This document shows positions 44,499-53,330 of a stretch of 64,000 bases of DNA, one piece after another. The DNA comes from CAYFFO01 sp964342485 (GTDB lineage Bacteria > Chloroflexota > Dehalococcoidia > Lucifugimonadales > CAJWER01): NCBI GenBank assembly GCA_964342485.1, contig CAYFFO010000007.1, positions 1 through 64,000 on the forward strand. The letters are read 5' to 3'. Under the pieces are notes generated by a model that was given only the letters and a program-made list of their open reading frames with translations, had not been told where the DNA came from and did no database searches. The first letter of the stretch is position 1; every line of letters starts with the position of its first letter. The translations under genes and the position numbers were made by a program.

Positions 44499-45356
44499 AT
44501 GGAATTCATTTTAAATTCAAAATTCTTTTCTTCTTTTTCCGTTGAAGATTTAGGATATAAGGTACTAGATTTTGGGTATGATGGTATTGATATAAATATC
44601 AGGGAAGGACATCCAATTGATCCTTCCAATTGTTCAAAAGTTTTGCCAGAATCAGTAAAATTATGGCAGAACATGGGACTTTCTTGCCCGCTGGTTACCT
44701 CACCTATAGATATGCTAGATCCTCAGTCTGGTATAGCTCAAAATTTGTACCGGGTATGTTCTGATGCAGGTGTTCCTAGAATAAAAATAGGTTTTTGGAG
44801 ATTTGTACCTGGTGACGATTATTGGGAATTAATAAAACGTGCGAGGCAAGCTTTATATCTATTTCAAAAATTGAGTGAAAAGACTGGGGTCCAGACATGT
44901 TACCAAGTGCATTCTGGACCCAATCTAGGATCTAATTGCTCAGGGATAATGCATTTACTACAGGATTTTGACCCAAAATTTGTTGGAGCATATCCCGATA
45001 TTGGCCATATGGCACTCGACGGTGAGGACTGGGACATGGGTTTTTCGATGCTTGGTGACTACCTGTCAGTTATAGGAGCGAAAGATGCGTATCATGCTCC
45101 ACAGGGCCAAGAAGTCTTACCTCCTTATGTGGCAAAATTTGTTAAGTTAGGTAGTGGGAGTGTAGATTGGAAGAGGTGTGTATCTGCTGTATTTAGGACA
45201 GGTTTTGACGGACCAGTTTCGGTTCATACCGAGTATGATTTTGACGAAGAAGTTATCCGGAAAGTTGGGTACTCTGAATCTACACCTCCCAATCTTGATA
45301 AATGGGCTAAGGAAGATGTTAATTTTTTAAAGTCCTTGATCTATAGGAAGTCTTGA
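44499..45356 (+). CDS. Xylose-isomerase-like TIM-barrel protein
   Basis: A 285-residue sugar phosphate isomerase/epimerase-type barrel. LGYKVLDFGYDGIDINIREGH, TCYQVHSGPNLGSNCSG, FVGAYPDIGHMALDGEDW and PVSVHTEYDFDEE carry the Glu/His/Asp strand ends that bind metal in this superfamily. It would act on a keto sugar or related hydroxy-acid. It lies between an aminotransferase and an acyl-CoA ligase on the same strand. It is distinct from the barrel at 1629. Confidence 0.78.
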   Translation: MEFILNSKFFSSFSVEDLGYKVLDFGYDGIDINIREGHPIDPSNCSKVLPESVKLWQNMGLSCPLVTSPIDMLDPQSGIAQNLYRVCSDAGVPRIKIGFWRFVPGDDYWELIKRARQALYLFQKLSEKTGVQTCYQVHSGPNLGSNCSGIMHLLQDFDPKFVGAYPDIGHMALDGEDWDMGFSMLGDYLSVIGAKDAYHAPQGQEVLPPYVAKFVKLGSGSVDWKRCVSAVFRTGFDGPVSVHTEYDFDEEVIRKVGYSESTPPNLDKWAKEDVNFLKSLIYRKS

Positions 45357-45420
45357 TTATAGACTCTATCTGATTGTTACTAATCTACTTGAAAATCTGG
45401 GATTTTGAGGAAGTTATTAT

Positions 45421-46992
45421 ATGAGCTATCTAACAGTAGGGAAAAGAAACCTTCGTACACTTTTGGAACAAAAAGTTAACACTAACCCTCACAAAACCTT
45501 CATGGTTTTTGAAGAATCTGATGAGATAACAAGGTTATATAGTTATAGTCAGTTTAACGCTATGGTAAATAAGACAGCCAATGCTCTTTTATCGTTAGGT
45601 ATCGGTAAAGGAGATAAAATTAATCTGCATTTAACTAATTGTCCAGAATTCCTTTTCCTGTGGTTTGCGACGGCAAAAATTGGAGCAGTGATGATGCCTA
45701 CCAATCCATTGTCACCACCTGATGAATTAAGATATCCGGTTGATCATTCAGAAAGTGTAATAACTGTAACCCAGCCTGATTTATTACATAATATTGAAGC
45801 TATTTTACCTCTGTGTCCAAATATTCGGAATGTAGTATTGACCAGAACTAATGAATCAAAAGATGATGTGATTATTTTTAACGAATTGGTAGATTCTCAA
45901 TCAGAAGAACTTGCTGATATAGATTTAAATCCTTTAGATGATGCTGCAATTATGTATACATCTGGAACTACTAGCTTGCCAAAAGGAGTAATGGTTACAC
46001 ATGCTAATTTTGTTTTCTTAGGTGAAGTCCTTTCCAAAAATATGCGTATGAGTCCTGATGATCGATATCTGGTTACTTTGCCTTTATATCATGCAAATGC
46101 TATGTATTATATGGTGACTTCATCTCTGATGGTTGGAGCTAGTATTGCTTTGATGCCACGATTTAGCGCAACACGTTTTATGAAACAGGCGATCAGGTAT
46201 GAATGCACCCTTACCAGTCTTTTTGCTGCACCGATGAGGATGATTTTAGCCCAACCTATAGATAAACATGAAAGACAAAATAGTTTTAGACTCGTTATAT
46301 TCGCTCAGAATGTGACAGATTCGCAAATGAATGCATGGGAAGACCGTTTTGGTGATTCATTAATGCAGATATATGGTATGACTGAAACGATGGGGCAACC
46401 CCTGACAAATCCTGTGGATTATACTAGGGATAACATGACTATGGGCCTTCCCACACTTCCTTATGAATGCAAGATTGTAGATTCCCAGGGTAATGAAGTG
46501 ACAGAGGGAGAGGCTGGAGAATTACTGGTTCGAGGAATTCCAGGATGGACAATTATGAAGGGATATTTTAAAGATCCAGATGCTACTGCCAGAACGATAA
46601 AGGACGACTGGCTTTGGACCGGAGATATAGTTGAGATTGATGATGCCGGATACTTCCGATTTGTCGATCGGTCAAAAGATATGATTAAAAGGTCTGGTGA
46701 AAATATTGCAGCAAGTGAGGTAGAGGATGTGATCAAAGGTCATCCAAAGGTGGCTGACGTGGCTGTGATTGGTGTGCCTGATGAAATTCGGGATGAATCA
46801 ATAAAAGCTTTTGTCATATTGAATGCCGGGAAAAGTTCCACAGCTGACGAATTGATTGACCATTGCAGGTCTAAATTATCTAAATTTCGTGTACCTGAAG
46901 AGATTGAGTTCTGTGATGAATTTCCCAGGACCTCTGTGGGGAAGATTCAAAAACATATATTGCGCCAAATCGATCAGGATAAAAGGAAATAG
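45421..46992 (+). CDS. AMP-dependent acyl-CoA synthetase (CaiC-like)
   Basis: A 523-residue ANL-family ligase. The AMP-binding P-loop YTSGTTSLPKGVMVTH lies at about 178-193, LMQIYGMTETMGQPL is the second motif and DDWLWTGDIVEIDDAGYFRF the third. The catalytic lysine is in PRTSVGKIQKHILR near the C-terminus. It activates a carboxylic acid to its CoA ester. The overall pattern resembles crotonobetaine/carnitine-CoA ligases, which would fit the betaine-related genes upstream, but a medium- or short-chain acid is equally possible. Confidence 0.88.
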   Translation: MSYLTVGKRNLRTLLEQKVNTNPHKTFMVFEESDEITRLYSYSQFNAMVNKTANALLSLGIGKGDKINLHLTNCPEFLFLWFATAKIGAVMMPTNPLSPPDELRYPVDHSESVITVTQPDLLHNIEAILPLCPNIRNVVLTRTNESKDDVIIFNELVDSQSEELADIDLNPLDDAAIMYTSGTTSLPKGVMVTHANFVFLGEVLSKNMRMSPDDRYLVTLPLYHANAMYYMVTSSLMVGASIALMPRFSATRFMKQAIRYECTLTSLFAAPMRMILAQPIDKHERQNSFRLVIFAQNVTDSQMNAWEDRFGDSLMQIYGMTETMGQPLTNPVDYTRDNMTMGLPTLPYECKIVDSQGNEVTEGEAGELLVRGIPGWTIMKGYFKDPDATARTIKDDWLWTGDIVEIDDAGYFRFVDRSKDMIKRSGENIAASEVEDVIKGHPKVADVAVIGVPDEIRDESIKAFVILNAGKSSTADELIDHCRSKLSKFRVPEEIEFCDEFPRTSVGKIQKHILRQIDQDKRK

Positions 46993-47027
46993 GTAGTCCC
47001 AGGGTATTTTGGAGACCTTGATTGTTC

Positions 47028-47726
47028 TTATGGTGTCAATTTTTTCAGTTCTGCTGAATTGATGGTTTTTGCCCACTCTGGCCAAGATGACGGATCTACT
47101 CCAGTAAAACACCAGTTTTCATCTATGTTGAGGTTGTCTCTCTTACCGAAATCATCTTCTTTAACACCACCTGATGCTATTTTCGCATCAAATAAATCTT
47201 CCCATTTATTGAACGGCTTATTTAGTATCAATTTGATATCAAATTTTGAACTGTACTTAAGCCAGAATGTGGTATCTGGAAATTTTCCTTTGGGCATCAC
47301 CCAGTGAAAACTAGGTTTTCTCTTTATATCCCAGGATTCTCCTTTTTTCCTTGCCCAATAAATATCTTTTGCAGAAAATTTATATTTTTTATTGGGCTTC
47401 AAGTCAGGTGTTATACCAAGGAACGTATTTCCATCCGGACTGGTAAGGAAAATCCTATTCCATGTTGGCCATTCTTCCGATGAGTTTGTACAGGCAGAAT
47501 CTGGTATGGATTGAGTATTAGTGGATGGAGATTTGGACGAATTTCGGTCTGTTTTTGGATTTGTATTCCCTGTAGCAGTCTTGAATACATCGTTGGCAGA
47601 AGACTGATTTTCAGCTACGTTAGTTTTTTCAGCCGCTGTATCAGAACAAGATACTAGTGATACAGTCATTATTATAAAAAAACTGATCAAGATTATTCTT
47701 ATACGAAAATTTTTAATTAGGTTCAT
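47028..47726 (-). CDS. Putative lipoprotein of unknown function
   Basis: A 232-residue secreted lipoprotein. ATG at 47726 has GAGGGTGG upstream. The signal peptide has a basic start (NLIKNFRIR), a hydrophobic core and the lipobox VSLVSC, so the mature protein would be anchored by the cysteine near 28. A Ser/Thr/Asn-rich linker follows, then a globular domain rich in Trp/Phe/Lys (for example SFHWVMPKGKFPDTTFWLKY). It is downstream of the transaldolase on the minus strand and convergent with the acyl-CoA ligase. I do not recognise the domain. Confidence 0.7.
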   Translation of the reverse strand: MNLIKNFRIRIILISFFIIMTVSLVSCSDTAAEKTNVAENQSSANDVFKTATGNTNPKTDRNSSKSPSTNTQSIPDSACTNSSEEWPTWNRIFLTSPDGNTFLGITPDLKPNKKYKFSAKDIYWARKKGESWDIKRKPSFHWVMPKGKFPDTTFWLKYSSKFDIKLILNKPFNKWEDLFDAKIASGGVKEDDFGKRDNLNIDENWCFTGVDPSSWPEWAKTINSAELKKLTP

Positions 47727-47797
47727 ATTTCCACCCTCATTTTGATTATTCAAGATAGGCTAGATTGAATAATCGGTCTAGGCATTATTGAATCCAG

Positions 47798-48895
47798 TCA
47801 TATTCGTAGTTCTAGAAGCTTACGTTTATGTTCTATATCGGATATAAGAGAATCATACGAGTCGATAAAAAGTTTTAGCCCTTGGGCTAGGAGTTCTGAA
47901 GTTACATCTTTCATGTAGATGCCTGCTTCTTGAAGTTCTACAAACAGTTGTGTGGCATCGTCAATATTGCTTCCAAGACTTTCTGATACTTTTCCATGCT
48001 CGTTAAATGCCAATAAAGTAGATTCCGGCATTGTATTGACGGTGTCACGTCCAATTAAAGATTCTGGATAAAGTACATCGCTATATTGTGGATTTTTGGT
48101 ACTAGTACTTGCCCAGAGTGGGCGCTGAACTCTAGCACCATGTTGCGATAATCTGAGGAATTTGTCAGATGTAAAGTCATTGTTAAAATCTCGGTATGCC
48201 AGCTTAGCATTTGCTATAGCAGCTTTGCCCATTAAATCCGGATGGTTATCTTCGAGTGCATCATCTATAAGAGTATCAACCCTGCTTATAAAAAATGAAG
48301 CTACTGAAGAAACTGATTTGATATTGCCTCCATCTTTTTTCAAGTCTTCCAGTCCATCTATATAGGCTTTTCTTACATCACTGTAGATATCTAATGAGAA
48401 CGTAAGGGTTACATTCACATTAATTCCTTTTCCAATTAATGCACGAATAGCCGGGATCCCTGCTGGGGTAGCAGGCACTTTCACCATTACATTTGGTCTG
48501 TCTAATAAACTGAAAAGCCGTTTTGCTTCCTTGATTGTGCCATCAGTATTGTTTGCTAAGTGAGGGTTGACTTCAAGGGAAGCGTAGCCGTCTGCACCGT
48601 GAGATTGGTCAAAGGAAGGTTTTAATAGATCAGCTGCTAATTGAATATCTTCCAAAGTTAAAATCTCATAGATTTCTTGGGCCATTTTATTTTTTTTTAC
48701 CAGTTCTTTGAACAATTCATCATAGTCATTACTTTCTGAAACCGCTTTTTGAAATATTGTAGGATTTGAAGTTAAGCCGGTAACACCTAAATCTAAAATG
48801 TTTTTCAATTCTCCGGAAGAAATTAGACCTCGTCGGATATTGTCATACCATATAGACTGACCAAGTTGTTGAACATCTCGGATGGAATTTTCCAT
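47798..48895 (-). CDS. tal: Transaldolase
   Basis: A 365-residue transaldolase of the long (about 370) bacterial type. The N-terminal SIWYDNIRRGLI and GVTGLTSNPTIFQKA are signatures, and the Schiff-base lysine is Lys139 in VMVKVPATPAG. It transfers dihydroxyacetone units between sugar phosphates in the pentose phosphate pathway. It starts 13 bp after the biotin carrier stop on the minus strand, so it may be co-transcribed with the decarboxylase subunits. No transketolase of the standard type is adjacent; the AceE-like gene lies at 57231. Confidence 0.92.
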   Translation of the reverse strand: MENSIRDVQQLGQSIWYDNIRRGLISSGELKNILDLGVTGLTSNPTIFQKAVSESNDYDELFKELVKKNKMAQEIYEILTLEDIQLAADLLKPSFDQSHGADGYASLEVNPHLANNTDGTIKEAKRLFSLLDRPNVMVKVPATPAGIPAIRALIGKGINVNVTLTFSLDIYSDVRKAYIDGLEDLKKDGGNIKSVSSVASFFISRVDTLIDDALEDNHPDLMGKAAIANAKLAYRDFNNDFTSDKFLRLSQHGARVQRPLWASTSTKNPQYSDVLYPESLIGRDTVNTMPESTLLAFNEHGKVSESLGSNIDDATQLFVELQEAGIYMKDVTSELLAQGLKLFIDSYDSLISDIEHKRKLLELRI

Positions 48896-48908
48896 TTATG
48901 GCTCCTCT

Positions 48909-49364
48909 TCAAGTCTGTTTGAAAGTCATAATTGTGTCGCCGTCAAGAACTTGCTGGCCCGATTCTACTTCAATTGAATTTATAATCCCAGCTTCCTCAG
49001 AACGGATAGTTTGCTGCATTTTCATAGCTTCAAGAATATAAATGTCATCACCTGGCTGGATGCTGTCTCCAACTTTTATATTGATGGATATTATTGTTCC
49101 TGGCATTGGAGATTTTAGTTCTTTGGTTTCGCCTGAAGCTGTATCTACTGTTGTTTTTACTTCAGGTTTGGGATCGACAGCCTTTGAAATCGGTGCTGGT
49201 TTATTTTTTGCTTGTTCCTGGAGTGCTGGATCGGGTTTTTCCAGTTCGGTAATATTAATTTCAATAATATCCCCATCTACTTTTGTTTTTATCCATTCAC
49301 TATTTATGTCAGTGATTTCGACAGTAAACCATCTATTTCCAACCTGTACTTTTAGTGATTCCAT
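48909..49364 (-). CDS. Biotin carboxyl carrier protein (decarboxylase/carboxylase biotin subunit)
   Basis: A 151-residue protein. I chose ATG at 49364, 10 bp after the beta-subunit stop. A Pro/Lys-rich linker (about 42-70) leads to a biotinyl domain (about 80-151). The biotin lysine is Lys115 in LEAMKMQQTI, and SPMPGTIISINIKVGD is the other half. It carries carboxyl groups between a carboxyltransferase and the membrane pump. Its place directly after the beta subunit points to a Na+-translocating decarboxylase. Confidence 0.9.
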   Translation of the reverse strand: MESLKVQVGNRWFTVEITDINSEWIKTKVDGDIIEINITELEKPDPALQEQAKNKPAPISKAVDPKPEVKTTVDTASGETKELKSPMPGTIISINIKVGDSIQPGDDIYILEAMKMQQTIRSEEAGIINSIEVESGQQVLDGDTIMTFKQT

Positions 49365-49374
49365 AGTTTTTGTT

Positions 49375-50517
49375 TTATAGGAGAGATACAAATACACCTG
49401 CTATTACAGCTGATCCAATCACACCGGCTACATTTGGTCCCATCGCATGATTAATCAAGAAGGTTTGAGGGTTGGATTCCTGTCCTACGTGATGAGAAAT
49501 TCTAGCAGCCATAGGTACAGCTGATACCCCGGCGGAACCAATCAAAGGGTTGATTTTTTCGTTAAGGAACAGGTTCATAAACTTTGCAAGCAATAGGCCA
49601 CCTATGGTGCCGCAGGCGAATGCTATTAGACCAAGCCCTAATATGACTATTGTGCCAAGGTCGAATACTCTTTCTGCGGAAAGCTGTGTGCCGACCGTTA
49701 TCATGAGGAATATTGTTGCAACGTTAATTAATTCGTTAGATGCTGAATTTACTAGCCTGGGAACTACTCCACTTTCTTTAAAAAGATTGCCGATCATAAG
49801 CATTGATATAAGTGGTGCAGATCGTGGTACAACTAGAATTATAAGTATCATAGCAAACTGTGGGAGAATCAGTTTTTCTAGTTTGGATACAGACCTGGGT
49901 GGCGTCATTACAATTTTTCGTTCACTTTCCGTAGTCAGTAATTTCATAAGAGGAGGTTGTATAAAAGCAACGCTTGCCATGTACGAATAAGCTATTACGG
50001 CTGTTATGCCTAGAATTTCAGGTGCTAGACGTGCTGAAAGGAATATTGTTGTTGGGCCATCTGCTCCACCTATAATTCCAATTGCAGCGGCTTCATTAAT
50101 ACTAAACATTCCTGTTAGCAGCGCGCCCCAGAAAGCTACAAATATTCCCAGTTGTGCAGCGGCTCCGAGGAGTAATGTTTTTGGATTTGCTATAACTGGG
50201 CTGAAATCGGTCATAGCTCCTATGCCAATGAATATTATAGGAGGCAATATGTTCCAAAATGATAGTCCGTAATGAAAGACTAGTCCAAATATTCCTGATC
50301 CTTGATGTGCATTAGGATCCAGTGAAAAATCTGTCATGCCGGTAACTGGTAGATTAGCTACTACTACCCCGAGGCCGATTGGTAGCAATTCATAAGGTTC
50401 CATTTCCTTCCATATTGCAAGTAATATGAAACCTAGCCCAACAGCAATCATTATAATCTGTTGCCAACGAATAGAGGCAAATCCTGAGGAATTAAGAAAT
50501 TCTGTTAGTTCTGACAT
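49375..50517 (-). CDS. oadB: Na+-translocating decarboxylase beta subunit
   Basis: A 380-residue membrane protein of the OadB/GcdB/MmdB family with about nine to eleven hydrophobic segments. The conserved GGADGPTTIF (150-159) includes the Asp that takes part in Na+ and proton translocation. PLIGSAGVSAVPMAARISH in the C-terminal part is another invariant region. It decarboxylates carboxybiotin and pumps Na+ outward. The gamma-like gene precedes it by 28 bp and the biotin carrier follows it. Whether the substrate is oxaloacetate, methylmalonyl-CoA or glutaconyl-CoA depends on the alpha subunit, which is not visible here. Confidence 0.93.
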   Translation of the reverse strand: MSELTEFLNSSGFASIRWQQIIMIAVGLGFILLAIWKEMEPYELLPIGLGVVVANLPVTGMTDFSLDPNAHQGSGIFGLVFHYGLSFWNILPPIIFIGIGAMTDFSPVIANPKTLLLGAAAQLGIFVAFWGALLTGMFSINEAAAIGIIGGADGPTTIFLSARLAPEILGITAVIAYSYMASVAFIQPPLMKLLTTESERKIVMTPPRSVSKLEKLILPQFAMILIILVVPRSAPLISMLMIGNLFKESGVVPRLVNSASNELINVATIFLMITVGTQLSAERVFDLGTIVILGLGLIAFACGTIGGLLLAKFMNLFLNEKINPLIGSAGVSAVPMAARISHHVGQESNPQTFLINHAMGPNVAGVIGSAVIAGVFVSLL

Positions 50518-50545
50518 TGTCTATTTATTTGCGAATATATATTTG

Positions 50546-50800
50546 TCATTTCACTGCTGTATCGGTTGTCACATCATGTTTTTGAAGTAATAAACTGACT
50601 GCTGCTATTGCTGCAATTGATTTGTCATGCCTTTCAAGGGCAATATCCTGTTCTTTTTTGGCTCTCCTGTCTGGTATGTGTATTATCCATCCAGAAACCT
50701 GTATTGAAATCATCAGTACGATCAGAAGACCGAAAGCAGTTCCCAGCCCGATGGCTGTAAGTATTAATCCTTGATTTATTAGTTCAGTTTCGAGATTCAT
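50546..50800 (-). CDS. Na+-pump decarboxylase gamma subunit-like (OadG family)
   Basis: An 84-residue protein with one membrane segment (about 11-36), then a charged tail. MNLETELINQGLILTAIGLG matches the OadG/MmdD start. The ATG lies one base from the assembly gap, so its ribosome site is hidden. Gamma subunits hold the beta subunit and carboxyltransferase together. It is 28 bp upstream of the beta gene on the same strand, which supports the call. Confidence 0.75.
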   Translation of the reverse strand: MNLETELINQGLILTAIGLGTAFGLLIVLMISIQVSGWIIHIPDRRAKKEQDIALERHDKSIAAIAAVSLLLQKHDVTTDTAVK

Positions 50801-50801
50801 C

Positions 50802-50901
50802 NNNNNNNNNNNNNNNNNNNNNNNNNNNNNNNNNNNNNNNNNNNNNNNNNNNNNNNNNNNNNNNNNNNNNNNNNNNNNNNNNNNNNNNNNNNNNNNNNNN
50901 N
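50802..50901. other. Assembly gap (100 N)
   Basis: Exactly 100 undetermined bases between the gamma-subunit gene and the end of the PhyH gene. The true length is unknown. It hides the PhyH C-terminus and the upstream region of the gamma gene. Confidence 0.99.
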
Positions 50902-51656
50902 GTATCTGATTTGTTTCCAGGAGAAACATGCGGGAGGTGTTGATGCATAAGAAGAGCGTCTCCAACTTCCATTGGTATTATCAAAGGTTTCAAGCCGGTC
51001 AGTTCTGGGATGAAGCTTTCAGGGTTCCATTGATTTTCATATGGAGGAGTATGTTTGTGGCCACCTGGCAATACATGAAGACATCCGTTTTTTTCGTTAA
51101 CAGAAACAAGTGGTATCCAAAAATTTGGTTCAGGCATTTGGGGTGCCGCTACTATTCTTGATAAAAAAGATCCACTATGTTCCTTATGGTCTGCACTTAG
51201 GCCATAGTGTTGCCGAGTATACGTTATTCGTTTTGCTGAATATGGGGTATCTTCATGCCACCTAAAATCTGCGACATCGTAGTTGGGCAGCTTTGGTCTA
51301 ATTCGATGACGACCTTCACAACGTATTTCAGGGCCCAATATACTTTCGACTATATCTAGTACCTTGTGATTGCTTAATAGATCGAATAATGCAGGCCCCA
51401 GATGAACTGATCCAACAAGTTCGTCGTAAGCATCTTCTGAGTCATTTACAATCCTGTTGAATCTTGTTCCAAATCCATCATTTTCGTACAGAGAGTGAAT
51501 CTTGTCTTGTTCTATATAGCTTATCGCAATTTCGTCAATTGATTGCTCAATTTCCTCAACAAGAGGGCTAATTTCATCATCTGTAAAAATATTTTTTAAA
51601 AGTAGGTATCCTTTTTCATCGTATTGTTGTTTTTGCTTAAGGCTTAATCCGGTCAT
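50902..51656 (-). CDS. Phytanoyl-CoA dioxygenase (PhyH) family protein, 3' end in gap
   Basis: The visible 251 residues form an Fe(II)/2-oxoglutarate dioxygenase. Iron ligands are His134 and Asp136 (FRWHEDTPYS) and His243 (LPHVSPGNKSD). LHVLPGGHKHTP fits the jelly-roll core. The Arg that binds 2-oxoglutarate, expected shortly after His243, falls in the gap. The ATG at 51656 is followed upstream by CAGAGG. PhyH proteins hydroxylate diverse substrates (phytanoyl-CoA, ectoine, phosphonates). Nothing here selects one. Confidence 0.86.
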
Positions 51657-51754
51657 ATTTACCTCTGTTATAGGATATAAATTAATTGGGTATCCGTTTT
51701 CAATTTAATACTGTAATTATAGGTCAACCTTTAGATAGAATAACTTGAAAGTTC

Positions 51755-51784
51755 TTGTCCACTTTTTCTGACAGACTATATAAT
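51755..51784 (+). promoter_or_regulatory. Promoter of the pxpABC operon
   Basis: TTGTCC (51755-51760, 4 of 6), an 18-bp spacer and a perfect TATAAT (51779-51784), 34 bp upstream of the pxpA start. Confidence 0.5.
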
Positions 51785-51818
51785 AGTTTTAATTCTTGCA
51801 AATGGAGCAAAATTAGAT

Positions 51819-52586
51819 ATGGCAGATAAGATCGATTTAAACTGCGATATGGGCGAGAGTTTTGGTATGTATAAGATGGGTTTAGACGAGAAGATAATTA
51901 AGTATATTACTTCAGCTAACATCGCTTGCGGCTTTCATGCAGGTGATCCTACATGGATGAAAACCACAGTAAATCTTGCTGAATCACATGGAGTAGGTGT
52001 GGGAGCTCATCCTAGTTATCCAGATCTTGTAGGATTTGGCAGAAGGAACATGAATCTAAGCGCAGATGAGATTAAGACTGATATAACCTATCAACTTGGA
52101 GCTTTACAGGCATTTACTACAAATCGAGTTTTACAGCATGTTAAACCCCATGGAGCTATGTATAATCAGGCGGTTAATGACACAGAAATAGCAAGGCTAA
52201 TTTGCGAGGCGGTGATCGATTTTGATCCGTCTATTGTATTAGTTGCATTAGCTGGATCTTCATGGGTTTCTGTTGCAAAGGAAATGGGACTTCGAGTCGC
52301 TTCTGAGATATTTGCTGATCGAGCTTTAAATTCTGATGGCAGTTTGGTTTCAAGATCAATACCAGGTTCTGTAATACATGATATAGATGAAGTAGTTGAG
52401 AGGAGTGTATCAATGGTGCGTGATAATGTGGCGGTTTCAATAACTGGAGATGAGATTAATTTGGAACCAGATTCTTTATGTATTCATGGAGATACCCCTG
52501 GAGCTGTGGAAATGGCAAAAAGAATCCGGAATGCTCTCGAAAATTCAGGAGTACAGATAGTTCAAATGACTGATTTGATTGTGTAG
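51819..52586 (+). CDS. pxpA: 5-oxoprolinase subunit A (LamB/YcsF family)
   Basis: A 255-residue LamB/YcsF protein. KIDLNCDMGESFGMYKMG, ANIACGFHAGDPTWM and VKPHGAMYNQAVND are the hallmark segments with the metal-site residues. With PxpB and PxpC it hydrolyses 5-oxoproline to glutamate using ATP. The next gene starts 9 bp after the stop. It completes a standard A-B-C order, so the function is well supported. Confidence 0.93.
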   Translation: MADKIDLNCDMGESFGMYKMGLDEKIIKYITSANIACGFHAGDPTWMKTTVNLAESHGVGVGAHPSYPDLVGFGRRNMNLSADEIKTDITYQLGALQAFTTNRVLQHVKPHGAMYNQAVNDTEIARLICEAVIDFDPSIVLVALAGSSWVSVAKEMGLRVASEIFADRALNSDGSLVSRSIPGSVIHDIDEVVERSVSMVRDNVAVSITGDEINLEPDSLCIHGDTPGAVEMAKRIRNALENSGVQIVQMTDLIV

Positions 52587-52595
52587 GGGATAATT

Positions 52596-53330
52596 TTGAA
52601 AATAGAAAATATACCAAATATTTATCAGGCTGGTGATCAAGCAGTCATAGTGGTATTTGAAGAAACAATAACTCCTGAAATCAATTTACAGGTGCACTCT
52701 TTAAAAACAACGATAGAAAACTACGGGTTTGAAGAGATTATTGAACTCGTACCAGGATACGCATCTCTATTAGTTGGATACGATGCCAATCTAGTTTCTT
52801 CAGAAGAAATACGAGCCAAGATACTTGGTATTTTGTCAAATGGAATTGATTTAAAGATCTCTAGCGACAGGGTAATAGAAATACCTGTTTTGTATGGGGG
52901 CAAACATGGGCCAGATCTAGATGAAATAGCAGATAAAGCTAATATTCAAACTGATGACTTGATCCAAATGCACTCTGCAGAAGAATATTTGGTTTATATG
53001 ATAGCTTTTACCCCTGGTTTTCCATATCTTGGTGGATTGAATAAAAAATTGGAGGCCAAAAGGTTGGCTACTGCTCGTACAAAAGTTCCCGCAGGTTCTG
53101 TTGGTATAGCTGGATTACAAACTGGCATTTATCCGATTGAAAGTTCGGGTGGATGGCGATTAATAGGGCGTACACCTTTGAGATTATTTGATCCATATAT
53201 AGATTCTCCATTTTTATTGGCCGCGGGTGATTATGTTAAATTTAAGCCGATTGATGGTTCGGATGAATTTCAAGAAATAGAAGAGCAGGTTCGAATTATG
53301 GACTACAAACCTAAGGTTATCTCACGATGA
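52596..53330 (+). CDS. pxpB: 5-oxoprolinase subunit B (KipI family)
   Basis: A 244-residue KipI-family protein with a TTG start; AGGGGAT lies upstream. The C-terminal cyclophilin-like domain has VYMIAFTPGFPYLGGL, VPAGSVGIAGLQTGIYPIES and GGWRLIGRTP. It works with PxpC as the ATP-dependent part of 5-oxoprolinase. Its stop overlaps the PxpC start (ATGA), which ensures balanced production. Confidence 0.92.
   Translation: MKIENIPNIYQAGDQAVIVVFEETITPEINLQVHSLKTTIENYGFEEIIELVPGYASLLVGYDANLVSSEEIRAKILGILSNGIDLKISSDRVIEIPVLYGGKHGPDLDEIADKANIQTDDLIQMHSAEEYLVYMIAFTPGFPYLGGLNKKLEAKRLATARTKVPAGSVGIAGLQTGIYPIESSGGWRLIGRTPLRLFDPYIDSPFLLAAGDYVKFKPIDGSDEFQEIEEQVRIMDYKPKVISR

Noticed and set aside
49550..49990. 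Reading frame of 146 codons opposite the decarboxylase beta subunit
   Set aside because: The beta subunit on the other strand is clearly real, with invariant GGADGPT; the antisense frame has no recognisable domain.
50546..50965. A single reading frame spanning the N gap
   Set aside because: It is an artefact of translating Ns; the gamma subunit starts at 50800 and the other part is antisense to PhyH.
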